From CAYXGZ01 sp964464755 (lineage in GTDB: Bacteria > Planctomycetota > MHYJ01 > JACPRB01): 64,000 nt of DNA. The stretch covers positions 10,847-74,846 of the forward strand of contig CAYXGZ010000012.1 in the NCBI GenBank assembly GCA_964464755.1, in the 5' to 3' direction. Under the pieces are notes generated by a model, which worked only from the letters and a program-made list of their open reading frames with translations, was not told the DNA's origin and did not search any database. Numbering within the stretch: the stretch's first letter is position 1; each line of letters opens with the position of its first letter. The position numbers and the translations under genes were made by a program. This document shows, in pieces, positions 8,998 to 16,778 of the stretch.

Positions 8998-9120
8998 TCA
9001 CGGTTTCGGGGTGGTGGCCAGCCAGAACGCGGCGAAGAGGATCCCGCCGATCGCCAGCAGGGCGATCAGGAACTCGTTGAAGAGGATCCGCTTCCAGAGC
9101 GGGTCGTCGTCGGGTTCCAT
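8998..9120 (-). CDS. 40-residue single-pass membrane protein
   Basis: A short gene between comEC and the M14 peptidase. It starts with an acidic head (MEPDDDPLWKRI), then one hydrophobic helix (FLIALLAIGGILFAAFWLA) and ends TTPKP. The ATG at 9120 is 2 nt from the comEC stop, which suggests coupling to comEC translation. Evidence is the continuous reading frame, the clean membrane-protein pattern and the tight spacing. Function is unknown. Confidence 0.6.
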   Translation of the reverse strand: MEPDDDPLWKRILFNEFLIALLAIGGILFAAFWLATTPKP

Positions 9121-9122
9121 GC

Positions 9123-11501
9123 CTACTTGTACGACGCCGGGGAGGGTCCGTCAGGCCCAAGCCGGATCTCGATCCAGCCCCGCTCGCCCGTGGTCAGCAC
9201 GCGACCCAGGCCCCGCAGCACCTCGGGCGAGGCGTCCTCCTCCGCGCCGGTCACGAGGCAGATCTCGGGAGCGACGGCCTCCGCGAGCGCCGCGTGGAGC
9301 CCGTGGAAGCGCCCGTGGTGGGGGAGCACGAGGAGGCGGGAGCCGAGCTCCGCCCCGGAGGCGAGCAGGGCCGCCGTTCCCTGGTCCTGGATGTCCCCCG
9401 GGACGAGGATCGCCCCGTGCGGGGTCCGTACCCGGACGACGAGCGAGAGCTCGTTGGCGGGCCAGCGTCCGGGGGCGGAGGCGGGATCGGGCGGCCCGAG
9501 GATCTCCAGGTCGGGCAGCGAGGTCCCGGCCTTCGAGACGACGACTTCGAGCCCGCGCCCGCGGGCGAAGGCGACGAGCTCCGGCTCCGCCTCCTCGAAG
9601 CGAGGCGGGATCACGAGCCGGAGGACGCGCATCCGCTCGATGAGGCTGCGCGCGCCGTTGACGTGGTCGGCGTCGGGGTGCGAGAGCACGAGCGTGTGGA
9701 CCCGGGAGACGCCCCGCGACCAGAGGACCGGGGCGGCGATCGTCGCGCCGGGATCGCGGGTCGAGAGGCTGCCGCAATCGAAGACCGTGACGCGGCCGTC
9801 CGCGGCCCGAAGGTAGCCACAGCTGCCGCGGCCGACGTCGATCAGGCCGAAGATCGCCTCGGCCGGCGGGGGGGACGCGAGCGGGGGAAAGGCGAGGGCC
9901 ACGGCGAAGAGGGGAGCGGCCCAGGGCCGGAGGCGGTTCGGGCGGACCCGCGCGCCCCAGGTCCAAAGCGCCAGCGATCCGTAGAACAGCGCCGCCCCGG
10001 CGAGCCCGAACCCGGGCGTGAAGACGTAGGAGGCGGGGAGCCGGACGAGCAGCGCCGCGATCCACTCCGTGGCGAGGTAGACGCCCGTCGAGGCCCAGCC
10101 GACCGCGTCGGCGGCGGGCGGCAACGCGGCGGCGAGGGGCAGCGTCGCGATCCCGAGCGCGCACTGGATCGTGATCAACGGAGCGAGCGCGAGATTGGCG
10201 ACGAGGATGACGGGCGTCACGAGGTTGAACGTGCCCAGCACGATCGGCGCGGTCGCCAGCCAGGCGCCCAACGAGACGGCGAGCGCCCCGCGGGCCTGGC
10301 GCGCGAGCGACATCCAGCGCCCGGGGGCGGGGCCGAAGTCCGGGCGGGCCAGGAAGTCGTGGAAGACCGGGCTGATCGCGAGGATCCCCGCCACCGCGGC
10401 GAAGGAGAGCTGGAAGCCCGCGTCGAAGAGCTGGGCGGGATCGGCGAGGAGGATGACGACGGCGGCGAGCGACAGGGAGTTCACCGAGTCCGCGCGCCGC
10501 CACGCGAGGTTGGCCGCGAGCACCGTCGCGGACATCAGGAAGGCCCGCACCACGGAGACCTGCCAGCCCGTCATGGCCGTGTAGCCGAGCAGCAGGACGA
10601 GCAGCGAGAGGTGCATCGCCCGCCCGCCCACGCCGAGCAGCACGAGCACCGTCCAGAAGATCGCCAGCACGAGCACGAGGTTGAAGCCCGAGATCGCGAG
10701 GAAGTGCGCGGTGCCCGTCCGCTGCAGCGACTCGCTGAACGAGGGCGGCAGGTCCTCGCGCGACCCGAGGAGCAGCGCGGCCTGCAGCGAGGCGACTTCC
10801 GGCCGCGCGTGGGCCGAGAGCAGGGCGGCGAGCCGGGCCCGGGTCGACGCCAGCCAGCGCGCGGGGCTCATCAGCGGGGCCTCCCGCACGACGCGGGGGC
10901 CCTCCTGGATCGTGAGCACGGCGCCGACGCCCTCGCGCCTCATGGCCGCGGCGCGGTCGTAGACCCCGGGGTTGGACGCGGGGGCGACGGGCCGGATGCG
11001 GCCCTTGAGGGACACGGTCTCGCCGCCGCCGAGCGCCACGTCGGGCCCGTAGTACTGGACCCGGAGGCGGCCGCTCGCGGGCCGCCCGGCGACGTCCTCG
11101 ACGTCGAGCAGGAACGCGCCGCCCCTCGGCTGGTGCCGCTCGGAGACGTCGCGCAGCGAGGGGAAGCGCCGCGGGGGCTCGACGACCCGGCCCGTCACCT
11201 CCACCGGATCCCGGGCGGTGCGGAGCGAGACGTCGTCGGCCGGAACCCGCTCCCAGAGCTCCTGACGCCATGCGCCCGCCGAGAAGGCGACGGCGGATGC
11301 GAGGAGGAGTTTCAGCGCGGCGGAACGGCGGTGGCGCAGCGCGAGGAGCAGGGCGACGAGGGCGAGGGCCAGGGCGGCCGGCGCCAGCACGGGGTGGAAG
11401 TCGCGGGCCGAGGCGAGCAGGAGGCCCGCCATGAGGGGCGGGGCGGCCACGAGGAAGGGCCGGAGTTCGAGCTCCTCGAGGATCCGGCCCGGCGCGTTCA
11501 C
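9123..11501 (-). CDS. comEC: ComEC/Rec2-type DNA uptake channel with metallo-beta-lactamase domain
   Basis: A 792-residue multi-spanning protein that carries single-stranded DNA across the inner membrane during natural transformation. Order: N-terminal helices with an OB-like soluble insert (DUF4131, about 60-230), the Competence domain with many helices (about 240-510, including HFLAISGFNLVLVLA), then a C-terminal metallo-beta-lactamase fold from about 550. That fold has DVGRGSCGYLR, FDCGS, the metal motif LSHPDADHVNGA and LPHHGRFHG. The start is GTG at 11501, since a TATAAT box (11509-11514) ends 7 nt before it; earlier codons in the frame would lie upstream of the promoter. The pseudopilin cluster at 52-59 kb could serve the same process, but no comEA is seen here. 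Confidence 0.93.
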   Translation of the reverse strand: MNAPGRILEELELRPFLVAAPPLMAGLLLASARDFHPVLAPAALALALVALLLALRHRRSAALKLLLASAVAFSAGAWRQELWERVPADDVSLRTARDPVEVTGRVVEPPRRFPSLRDVSERHQPRGGAFLLDVEDVAGRPASGRLRVQYYGPDVALGGGETVSLKGRIRPVAPASNPGVYDRAAAMRREGVGAVLTIQEGPRVVREAPLMSPARWLASTRARLAALLSAHARPEVASLQAALLLGSREDLPPSFSESLQRTGTAHFLAISGFNLVLVLAIFWTVLVLLGVGGRAMHLSLLVLLLGYTAMTGWQVSVVRAFLMSATVLAANLAWRRADSVNSLSLAAVVILLADPAQLFDAGFQLSFAAVAGILAISPVFHDFLARPDFGPAPGRWMSLARQARGALAVSLGAWLATAPIVLGTFNLVTPVILVANLALAPLITIQCALGIATLPLAAALPPAADAVGWASTGVYLATEWIAALLVRLPASYVFTPGFGLAGAALFYGSLALWTWGARVRPNRLRPWAAPLFAVALAFPPLASPPPAEAIFGLIDVGRGSCGYLRAADGRVTVFDCGSLSTRDPGATIAAPVLWSRGVSRVHTLVLSHPDADHVNGARSLIERMRVLRLVIPPRFEEAEPELVAFARGRGLEVVVSKAGTSLPDLEILGPPDPASAPGRWPANELSLVVRVRTPHGAILVPGDIQDQGTAALLASGAELGSRLLVLPHHGRFHGLHAALAEAVAPEICLVTGAEEDASPEVLRGLGRVLTTGERGWIEIRLGPDGPSPASYK

Positions 11502-11508
11502 GGCCGGG

Positions 11509-11518
11509 ATTATATGAT
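11509..11518. promoter_or_regulatory. Overlapping divergent -10 boxes for comEC and an ECF sigma gene
   Basis: On the minus strand TATAAT occupies 11509-11514, 7 nt before the comEC GTG. On the plus strand TATGAT occupies 11513-11518, about 20 nt before the sigma factor ATG at 11538. The two boxes share two bases, so polymerase cannot occupy both at once. The -35 regions are weak on both strands. Confidence 0.45.
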
Positions 11519-11537
11519 GGCTTCCCGGACAATAAAC

Positions 11538-12086
11538 ATGCCTCCCCCGCGTTCTGGTGACGTCGCGATGGAGCAGCTGATCCGTGGCCTCCAGGCCGGC
11601 GAGGCCGGAGCCTACGAGCGGCTGCTCCAGGACTACGGCGACCGGCTGGTCCGCTTCGCGAGGCGCCACGTGGGCGACGCGGAGGCGGAGGACCTGGTCC
11701 AGGAGGTCTTCCTCAGGGTCCACCGGGCCATCGGGTCGTACGACCCGTCGGGCAGCTTCGCCGCGTGGCTGTTCACGATCGCGCACCGGCTCTGCCTGGA
11801 CCAGCGGAGGAGCCGGACGCCGCTGAAGCGGGCCGGACCGCTGGACGAGGACGTGGCCGACCGGAGGACGACGACGGGGCCGGACGACGGGCTGAGGGAC
11901 GCGCTGGCGAAGGCCGTCGCGAACCTGCCCCCCGAGCAGAAGCAGGTGTTCCTGCTGCGCGAGGAGGGCGACCTGTCCTTCCAGGAGATCGCCGACGTGA
12001 TGAAGTGCCCGTTGAACACGGCCCTGGGCCGGATGCATTACGCGATGGAGAACCTGAGGAAATCCCTCAAGGCGTACCAGGCATGA
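11538..12086 (+). CDS. ECF-family RNA polymerase sigma factor
   Basis: A 182-residue sigma-70 family protein with only regions 2 and 4. Region 2 includes DLVQEVFLRVHRAI and FAAWLFTIAHRLCLD; region 4 includes LPPEQKQVFLLREEGDLS and the helix-turn-helix IADVMKCPLNTALGRMHYAM. Several ATGs exist; 11538 is preferred because the likely -10 box (11513-11518) leaves a short leader, while 11568 is the alternative. Its stop overlaps the start of the next gene (ATGA), which encodes a zinc-type anti-sigma factor, the usual partner arrangement. Confidence 0.93.
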   Translation: MPPPRSGDVAMEQLIRGLQAGEAGAYERLLQDYGDRLVRFARRHVGDAEAEDLVQEVFLRVHRAIGSYDPSGSFAAWLFTIAHRLCLDQRRSRTPLKRAGPLDEDVADRRTTTGPDDGLRDALAKAVANLPPEQKQVFLLREEGDLSFQEIADVMKCPLNTALGRMHYAMENLRKSLKAYQA

Positions 12087-12601
12087 GCTGCGACCGCTAC
12101 CTCGAGGCCCGCGTCCTCGCCGCCGCCGGCGAGGCGCCCGCCGATCCCGCCTGGCCTGCCCACGTGGCCGCCTGCGCCTCCTGCGCCGCCGACGTGGCCG
12201 AGTTCCGCGAGCTCCTCGAGAAGGACCGGGCCCTCTCCGGGCCGGGCCTGTCGACCGCGGCCCGCCTCCGCATCCTCGCGTCGCTCAAGCCCCGCTCGCG
12301 CCGCTGGGTCCCGGCCCTCGCCGCGGCCCTGATGATCGCCTTCCTGCTCGGGCCGCTGCTGCTCCTCAGGCTCGGCCAGGATCCCGTCGCGAAGCTCCCC
12401 GAGCGGCCGCCCGATCCTGTGGCCGAGCCCGCCATCCCGGCCGGCGCCACGATCGACCGCGAGACCCGCGTCCTTCGCGAGCGCGTCCACCGACTCCAGA
12501 TCTCCCGGCCCCCGGAGCCCTCCGAGGGGGCCATCGACCGCGCCGCCGACGACGTCCGCCGGCGGCTCGACGGACTGACCTTCGACCTCGAGAACCTGTA
12601 A
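12083..12601 (+). CDS. Anti-sigma factor with zinc-binding domain (ZAS type)
   Basis: A 172-residue membrane-anchored regulator. The N-terminal HVAACASCAADV gives the H-x3-C-x2-C zinc motif that clamps ECF sigma factors. One helix (LAAALMIAFLLGPLLLLRLG, about 75-95) spans the membrane. The C-terminal region outside the membrane is charged and probably coiled coil (DRETRVLRERVHRL). It overlaps the sigma gene by 4 nt. Release could involve RseP-type proteolysis, an inference from the family. Confidence 0.88.
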   Translation: MSCDRYLEARVLAAAGEAPADPAWPAHVAACASCAADVAEFRELLEKDRALSGPGLSTAARLRILASLKPRSRRWVPALAAALMIAFLLGPLLLLRLGQDPVAKLPERPPDPVAEPAIPAGATIDRETRVLRERVHRLQISRPPEPSEGAIDRAADDVRRRLDGLTFDLENL

Positions 12602-12615
12602 CCCCGGAGCGACCC

Positions 12616-13539
12616 ATGCTGATCCAGGCCCTGGCCCTCGCCGTCGCGCTCTCCGCGCCCCTGTTCCAGGACGGCCGCGAGAAGGAAATGCACGACCTCG
12701 AACGCCGCGTCGCCGAGCTCGAGGAGCGCATGAAGGTCGCGAAGGAGAAGGGCGACGCCGACGAGGCCGGCGCCGTCGCGAAGGAGCTCGAGACCGTGCT
12801 CCGCCGCGTGAAGGAGCTGCGCATGGGCCCGCCGCCCAAGTACGACAAGGACCTCGGCCAGGCCCAGGAGCGCCTCGCCGAGCTCCGCAAGAGGCTCGCC
12901 GAGGCGGAGGCCGCCGGCCAGAAGGACGTCGCCGAAAAGCTCCGGGCCGAGCTCCAGCAGATGGAGCGGAAGCTCGCGGAGTCCAAGGAGCGCCGCATGG
13001 GCGAGCGCCCGCCGATGCAGGGCCGCCCCGGCATGCCGCCCCCGGGCCGCGATCCCGAGGGCCGCCGCCGCGAGTTCGAGGAGTTGCTGCCCGCGATCAA
13101 GGAGCTGGACCCCGGGATCCTCGAGCGGATCGAGCAGTTCAAGCGGGAAGGGCGCCACGAGGACGCGATGCGCCTCATGGAGGAGGCGATCGCCCGCACC
13201 CGGGAACTCCGCGAGCTCAAGGAGCGCGACCCCGAGGGCTTCAAGCTCCAGCAGGACGCCAACGCCATCGAGCGCCAGGCCGAGGACCTCGGCGCCAAGC
13301 TGCGCCGCATCCCCGCCGACCGGCGCGAGGAGCGGGACGCCGCGAAGGCCCAGCTCAAGGACGTGGTCGGCAAGCTCTTCGACGTCCGCGAGAAGCTCCG
13401 GGGCCGCGAGGTCGAGGAGCTCAAGCGCCGCGTCGCCGAGCTGCAGGACCTCCTCAAGAAGCGCCAGGAGGCCCGCGACCGCATCATCGAGCGCCGGCTG
13501 CGCCAGCTGTCGGGCGAGCCGGACGAGCTCGACTGGTAG
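12616..13539 (+). CDS. Secreted coiled-coil protein of unknown function
   Basis: A 307-residue protein with a weak signal peptide (MLIQALALAVALSAPLFQ) followed by almost continuous Glu/Lys/Arg/Leu heptads, for example LERRVAELEERMKVAKEK and LKRRVAELQDLLKKRQEA. A Pro/Met/Gly-rich break lies near residues 130-150 (MQGRPGMPPPGRD). GGAG stands 6-10 nt before the ATG. It follows the sigma/anti-sigma pair by 14 nt, so it may be the effector or a target of that regulon. A coiled-coil periplasmic scaffold or chaperone is possible; I do not recognise a family. Confidence 0.78.
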   Translation: MLIQALALAVALSAPLFQDGREKEMHDLERRVAELEERMKVAKEKGDADEAGAVAKELETVLRRVKELRMGPPPKYDKDLGQAQERLAELRKRLAEAEAAGQKDVAEKLRAELQQMERKLAESKERRMGERPPMQGRPGMPPPGRDPEGRRREFEELLPAIKELDPGILERIEQFKREGRHEDAMRLMEEAIARTRELRELKERDPEGFKLQQDANAIERQAEDLGAKLRRIPADRREERDAAKAQLKDVVGKLFDVREKLRGREVEELKRRVAELQDLLKKRQEARDRIIERRLRQLSGEPDELDW

Positions 13540-13570
13540 ACGCGGCCGGACCCGCGGGTATCATGGCGGC

Positions 13571-14203
13571 ATGAGCCTCCCCACCGAGGGCAAGCTGCCC
13601 GACTTCCGGATCTCCACGACCGGCGGCCGCTCCGTGTCCCGAGCCGACTTCAAGGGCCGACCGGCCCTCTTCGTCGGCTGGGCCAGCTGGCACCCGTCGC
13701 GCGAGTCGCTCCCCAAGGTCGAGAAGTTCCACCGCGAGCACGGTCGCGACGTCCAGGTCGCCAGCATCGCCTTCGACGTCGAGGGGCCCGGCCGCCCCAT
13801 GGCCCGCTTCACGGCGGCGAAGTGCTCGCACCTGCCGCTCATCGACGCCACGTTCGTCCTCGACCGCCTCTGGGGCGCCGACGACCTGCCGTTCTGGGTG
13901 CTCGTCGACGACGGCGGCTGCATCCAGGCCACGGGCCGCGAGTTCGACGCGAAGAAGGTCCTGGCCGCCCTGAAGCGCGAGCCGAAGCACCACAAGGACG
14001 GGAAGAAGGCGAAGGCGGAGCACCGCTTCGAGGAGTTCGAGTACCTCGTGCAGCAGGCCGGCATCGTGCTGAGCCGGAAGAGGGTCGACGACGCGGTCGC
14101 GGCCCTCGGCAAGGCGGCGAAGCTGAAGCCCCGGAACCGGATGGTGCTCCCGCAGGCCGAGGCGATCCGGAATCCGGAGAAGGTCTACCGGGCCTCACGC
14201 TGA
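13571..14203 (+). CDS. Redoxin/thioredoxin-fold protein lacking the CxxC motif
   Basis: A 210-residue protein. The first 135 residues follow the TlpA/AhpC-type pattern: GKLPDFRISTTGG, then FKGRPALFVGWASWHPSRES, LIDATFVLDRLWG and the cis-proline segment DLPFWVLVDDGG. Where TlpA-like proteins have W-C-x-x-C, this one has W-H-P-S-R, so it cannot do thiol-disulfide exchange at that site. The C-terminal 60 residues (LSRKRVDDAVAALGKAAKLK) look like one TPR unit. A TATCAT box (13559-13564) sits 6 nt before the ATG, suggesting a leaderless message. It overlaps the convergent HAD gene by 9 nt. A binding or chaperone role is more likely than redox catalysis. Confidence 0.82.
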   Translation: MSLPTEGKLPDFRISTTGGRSVSRADFKGRPALFVGWASWHPSRESLPKVEKFHREHGRDVQVASIAFDVEGPGRPMARFTAAKCSHLPLIDATFVLDRLWGADDLPFWVLVDDGGCIQATGREFDAKKVLAALKREPKHHKDGKKAKAEHRFEEFEYLVQQAGIVLSRKRVDDAVAALGKAAKLKPRNRMVLPQAEAIRNPEKVYRASR

Positions 14204-15028
14204 GGCGGCGTCGCGCTCCAGCAGGTCGGCGAGGTCGGCCCACGAGGTGACCCGCACCGCTCCCTCCGGGGTCTCCACCGCGCCCGTCGGCCGCATCAGG
14301 TAGGCCTTCATTCCCCGGGCCCGGTACGCCCGCATGTCCGAGAGCTTGTCGCCGACCCCGGCCCAGAGCCGGTGCTCCTTCGCGAGCTCGAGGAGCCGCG
14401 CCGTCTTGTGCTCCTCGGCCTGCTCGGGCCAGCGGTTGCGGCGGATGAGCAGCGGACCCGTCGGGAGGCCACGGAGGCGCAGCCAGGCCCTCGACTTCGC
14501 GAGCAGCGAGTGGTCGCGGGCGGTGAGGTAGACGCAGGCCCGCCGCGCGACCAGCCCCGGCAGGACGCGCTCGGAGCCCGCGAGCGGTCGGACGCGGCGA
14601 ACGTCGGAGAGCCAGAATCTCACGGAACTCGGCGCGGAAATCGTCTCGTCGAGGTCGAGCACGAGCACGGGCGTGCCGGGCTCGATCACCTTCACGACGA
14701 GCTCCTCGCGGGCCTCGCCGCACGTGACCGTGTAGACGTGCAGGCCGGGCCCGGGCGCTGGGCCCGCCTCGAAACGGGCGAAGCCCAGGGCGTCGGTCCT
14801 CGCGACGCCGAGCACCTGCTCGCCGAGGCGGAACGCGATCTCGGCCCCCGCGATCGCGGGATCGAGGAAGGGGAGGAGGTCGCGCTCGAGTCTGGCGACG
14901 AGGGTCAGCGGGCGGCCGGGCAGGGCGAGGAGATCCTCGGCGGTGAGGAGGCGGGCCGGGTTCAGCCAGAGGCGGTCCGCGGCGTAGACGAACGCGGCGA
15001 GCCCGAGCCCGACGAGGACCCAGGCCAT
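14195..15028 (-). CDS. Membrane-anchored HAD-superfamily (LNS2-like) phosphatase
   Basis: A 277-residue protein. One N-terminal helix (MAWVLVGLGLAAFVYAADRL) anchors it. A beta-sandwich-like region follows (about 35-115), and the HAD domain starts at PVLVLDLDETIS, where the DxDxT motif provides the nucleophile and the acid/base. YLTARDHSLL supplies motif II, and GVGDKLSDMRAYRARG supplies motif IV, with RGM typical of lipin/LNS2-type proteins. This resembles DUF2183/LNS2 proteins that act on phosphatidate, but the substrate is inference. It directly follows the ParA gene (stop and start adjacent). Confidence 0.78.
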   Translation of the reverse strand: MAWVLVGLGLAAFVYAADRLWLNPARLLTAEDLLALPGRPLTLVARLERDLLPFLDPAIAGAEIAFRLGEQVLGVARTDALGFARFEAGPAPGPGLHVYTVTCGEAREELVVKVIEPGTPVLVLDLDETISAPSSVRFWLSDVRRVRPLAGSERVLPGLVARRACVYLTARDHSLLAKSRAWLRLRGLPTGPLLIRRNRWPEQAEEHKTARLLELAKEHRLWAGVGDKLSDMRAYRARGMKAYLMRPTGAVETPEGAVRVTSWADLADLLERDAASA

Positions 15029-15844
15029 CTACGCCCCGGCGGGGGCGGCGGGCTCCGCGGGGGCCGCCGGCAGCTCGGGGACGGGCGCGGGGTCGGGGAT
15101 CCCGGCGACCTCCCGGGCCAGCGCGCGGAAGTCCTCGGCGCCGTACGAGTCCGGCGCGTAGTCGAGGATGGTCTTGCCGTGGCTGGGGGCCTCGGCGAGC
15201 CGGACGTTGTTGCGGACCCGGGTGCGGAAAACGCGGTTCCCGAAGTGCTTCTCGATCTCGGCGACCGTCTCGCGGGCCAGGCCGCGGCGGGCGTCGTACA
15301 TGCTGGCGAGCACGCCGGTGATCTCGAGCCGCGGGTTGAGGCGGCGCTTCACGATGTCGATCGTGCGCACGAGCAGGGAGAGCCCGTGCATGGCGAAGAA
15401 CTCGCACTGCATCGGGATGTAGACCTCGTCGACGAAGACGAGGCCGTTGACGTTGAGGACGCCGAGGGAGGGGGGGCAGTCGACGAAGACGTAGTCGTAG
15501 TCGCCGACGTCCTTCATCGCGTCGCGGAGGATCTGCTCGCGGCCGATGGCGGTCGAGAGCTCCATCTCCGCGCCGGCCAGGTCGAGGTTGGCGGGGATGA
15601 GGAAGAGGTTCGTGGAGACCTGGCGGATCACCTCGCGGGCGGGGAGGCCGCCGACGAGCAGCGAGTAGGTCGTCAGCTTGAGCTCCGGCGGGCGGAGGCC
15701 GAAGTTGACGGTGGTGTTGGCCTGCGGGTCGAGGTCGATGACGAGGACGCGCTTCCCGAGTTCGGCGAGCGCGGCGGCGAGGTTGACGGTCGTCGTGGTC
15801 TTGCCGACGCCGCCCTTTTGGTTGACGAGTGCGATCCGGCGCAT
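15029..15844 (-). CDS. parA: ParA/Soj-family chromosome partitioning ATPase
   Basis: A 271-residue deviant Walker-A ATPase. It starts at MRRIALVNQKGGVGKTTTTV, with the signature KGGVGKTT, and has VLVIDLDPQANTT (A' motif) and FVDCPPSLGVLNVNG (Walker B). ParA proteins bind DNA when ATP-loaded and move ParB-parS complexes, chemosensory arrays or other cargoes. No parB lies beside it, so the cargo is unknown; the neighbours are a REC-PilZ regulator upstream and a HAD protein downstream. The ATG at 15844 is preceded by GAGAGAGGGG, a good ribosome binding site, so the longer upstream reading frame is not needed. Confidence 0.9.
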   Translation of the reverse strand: MRRIALVNQKGGVGKTTTTVNLAAALAELGKRVLVIDLDPQANTTVNFGLRPPELKLTTYSLLVGGLPAREVIRQVSTNLFLIPANLDLAGAEMELSTAIGREQILRDAMKDVGDYDYVFVDCPPSLGVLNVNGLVFVDEVYIPMQCEFFAMHGLSLLVRTIDIVKRRLNPRLEITGVLASMYDARRGLARETVAEIEKHFGNRVFRTRVRNNVRLAEAPSHGKTILDYAPDSYGAEDFRALAREVAGIPDPAPVPELPAAPAEPAAPAGA

Positions 15845-15863
15845 GAACCCCTCTCTCTCCCTG

Positions 15864-15882
15864 GGCCGGGCTGACCCCGGCC
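15864..15882. repeat. Inverted repeat in the parA leader
   Basis: GGCCGGG at 15864-15870 pairs with CCCGGCC at 15876-15882 around a 5-nt loop. It lies 20 nt upstream of the parA start and next to the ribosome binding site. It has no T-run, so it does not look like a terminator. It could be an operator or a translational hairpin. Confidence 0.4.
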
Positions 15883-15939
15883 GAAATGAAACGTGCACAA
15901 AGAGAATCGGTCATCCACGGCGGGAAATCAAGCCCAATG

Positions 15940-16746
15940 TCAGAAGCGGAGCTCCCCGGCGACCCACTTGGAGATGAGGGCCGCGGCCTCTGGCGGAGGG
16001 GCGTCGAAGACGATCCCGACCTTCTCCGTGTGCAGCCAGTCGGTGGGCTGGTGGATGTGGGCGACCCGGCCCTTGATCTCGAGGACGACCTCGGGGGTGA
16101 GGCAGAGGATGAGGTCGAGCTCGGGGGAGCCCGCGACGGCGACCGCGTGCGGGCGCAGCAGGCAGAGCGGGTGCACGCCGCCGGGCTCGTACCCGGTGCA
16201 GGGCGAGCAGCGCTGGAACTCGAGGGCGAGCCCCGTGACCGAGATGTCGACGACGCGGTTCTTGAACGTGACGCCGTAGCCCTCGGCGGCGGGGGCGCAC
16301 CACGAGACGGTCCAGGTGACGGCGGCGCGGGGCGCGCCGCGGCGGTCCCAGCGCGACGGGGGAAGGACCGGTCCGGGGCGGGGGCCGGTCAGGGCCGCGC
16401 GGATGCGGTCCAGGATGCGCTCCTTCACGACGGGCTTGCCGATCAGGTCGTCGGCCCCGGCCCGCACGCCGCGGAGGATCTCCTCACGGCCGCGCCGCTC
16501 GGAGAGCAGCAGCACGGGGTAGGGCGTCCCGCCGTTCTGCTTGAGGAGGTGACAGGTGTCGTAGCCGTCGGGGTCCTGGAGGTCGGCGTCGATGAGCGCG
16601 ACCGCGGGGGCGTGGTGGCGGGCCTCCTCGAGGGCCGCGGTGCCCGTCGTCGCGGCGACGACCTCGTAGCCCGTCGAGCTGAGGAGCTCGGAGAGCGCCC
16701 GGTTGAGGACGGGATCCCCGGCGCCGACGAGCACGCGAACGGCCAT
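15940..16746 (-). CDS. Response-regulator receiver domain fused to a PilZ domain
   Basis: A 268-residue two-domain regulator. The receiver domain (about 1-120) has the acidic phosphorylation pocket (VALIDADLQDPDGYD), LLLSERRG and the conserved Lys in GKPV. The PilZ domain (about 140-265) begins with the c-di-GMP-binding RRGAPR (R-x3-R) and continues with VDISVTGLAL (D/NxSxxG). It therefore may integrate phosphorelay input with c-di-GMP. The ATG at 16746 is chosen because the receiver fold starts there. It is 32 nt downstream of the tRNA nucleotidyltransferase gene and 95 nt upstream of parA; pole-localised motility or pilus control is a plausible but unproven role. Confidence 0.87.
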   Translation of the reverse strand: MAVRVLVGAGDPVLNRALSELLSSTGYEVVAATTGTAALEEARHHAPAVALIDADLQDPDGYDTCHLLKQNGGTPYPVLLLSERRGREEILRGVRAGADDLIGKPVVKERILDRIRAALTGPRPGPVLPPSRWDRRGAPRAAVTWTVSWCAPAAEGYGVTFKNRVVDISVTGLALEFQRCSPCTGYEPGGVHPLCLLRPHAVAVAGSPELDLILCLTPEVVLEIKGRVAHIHQPTDWLHTEKVGIVFDAPPPEAAALISKWVAGELRF

Positions 16747-16778
16747 CGCGGGATTCTCCGCGGGACCCGGACCCGGCG

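Noticed and set aside
13571..13690. A third selenoprotein in the redoxin-like gene
   Set aside because: The frame has no internal stop, and the active-site residues are His and Arg codons, so no Sec is encoded.
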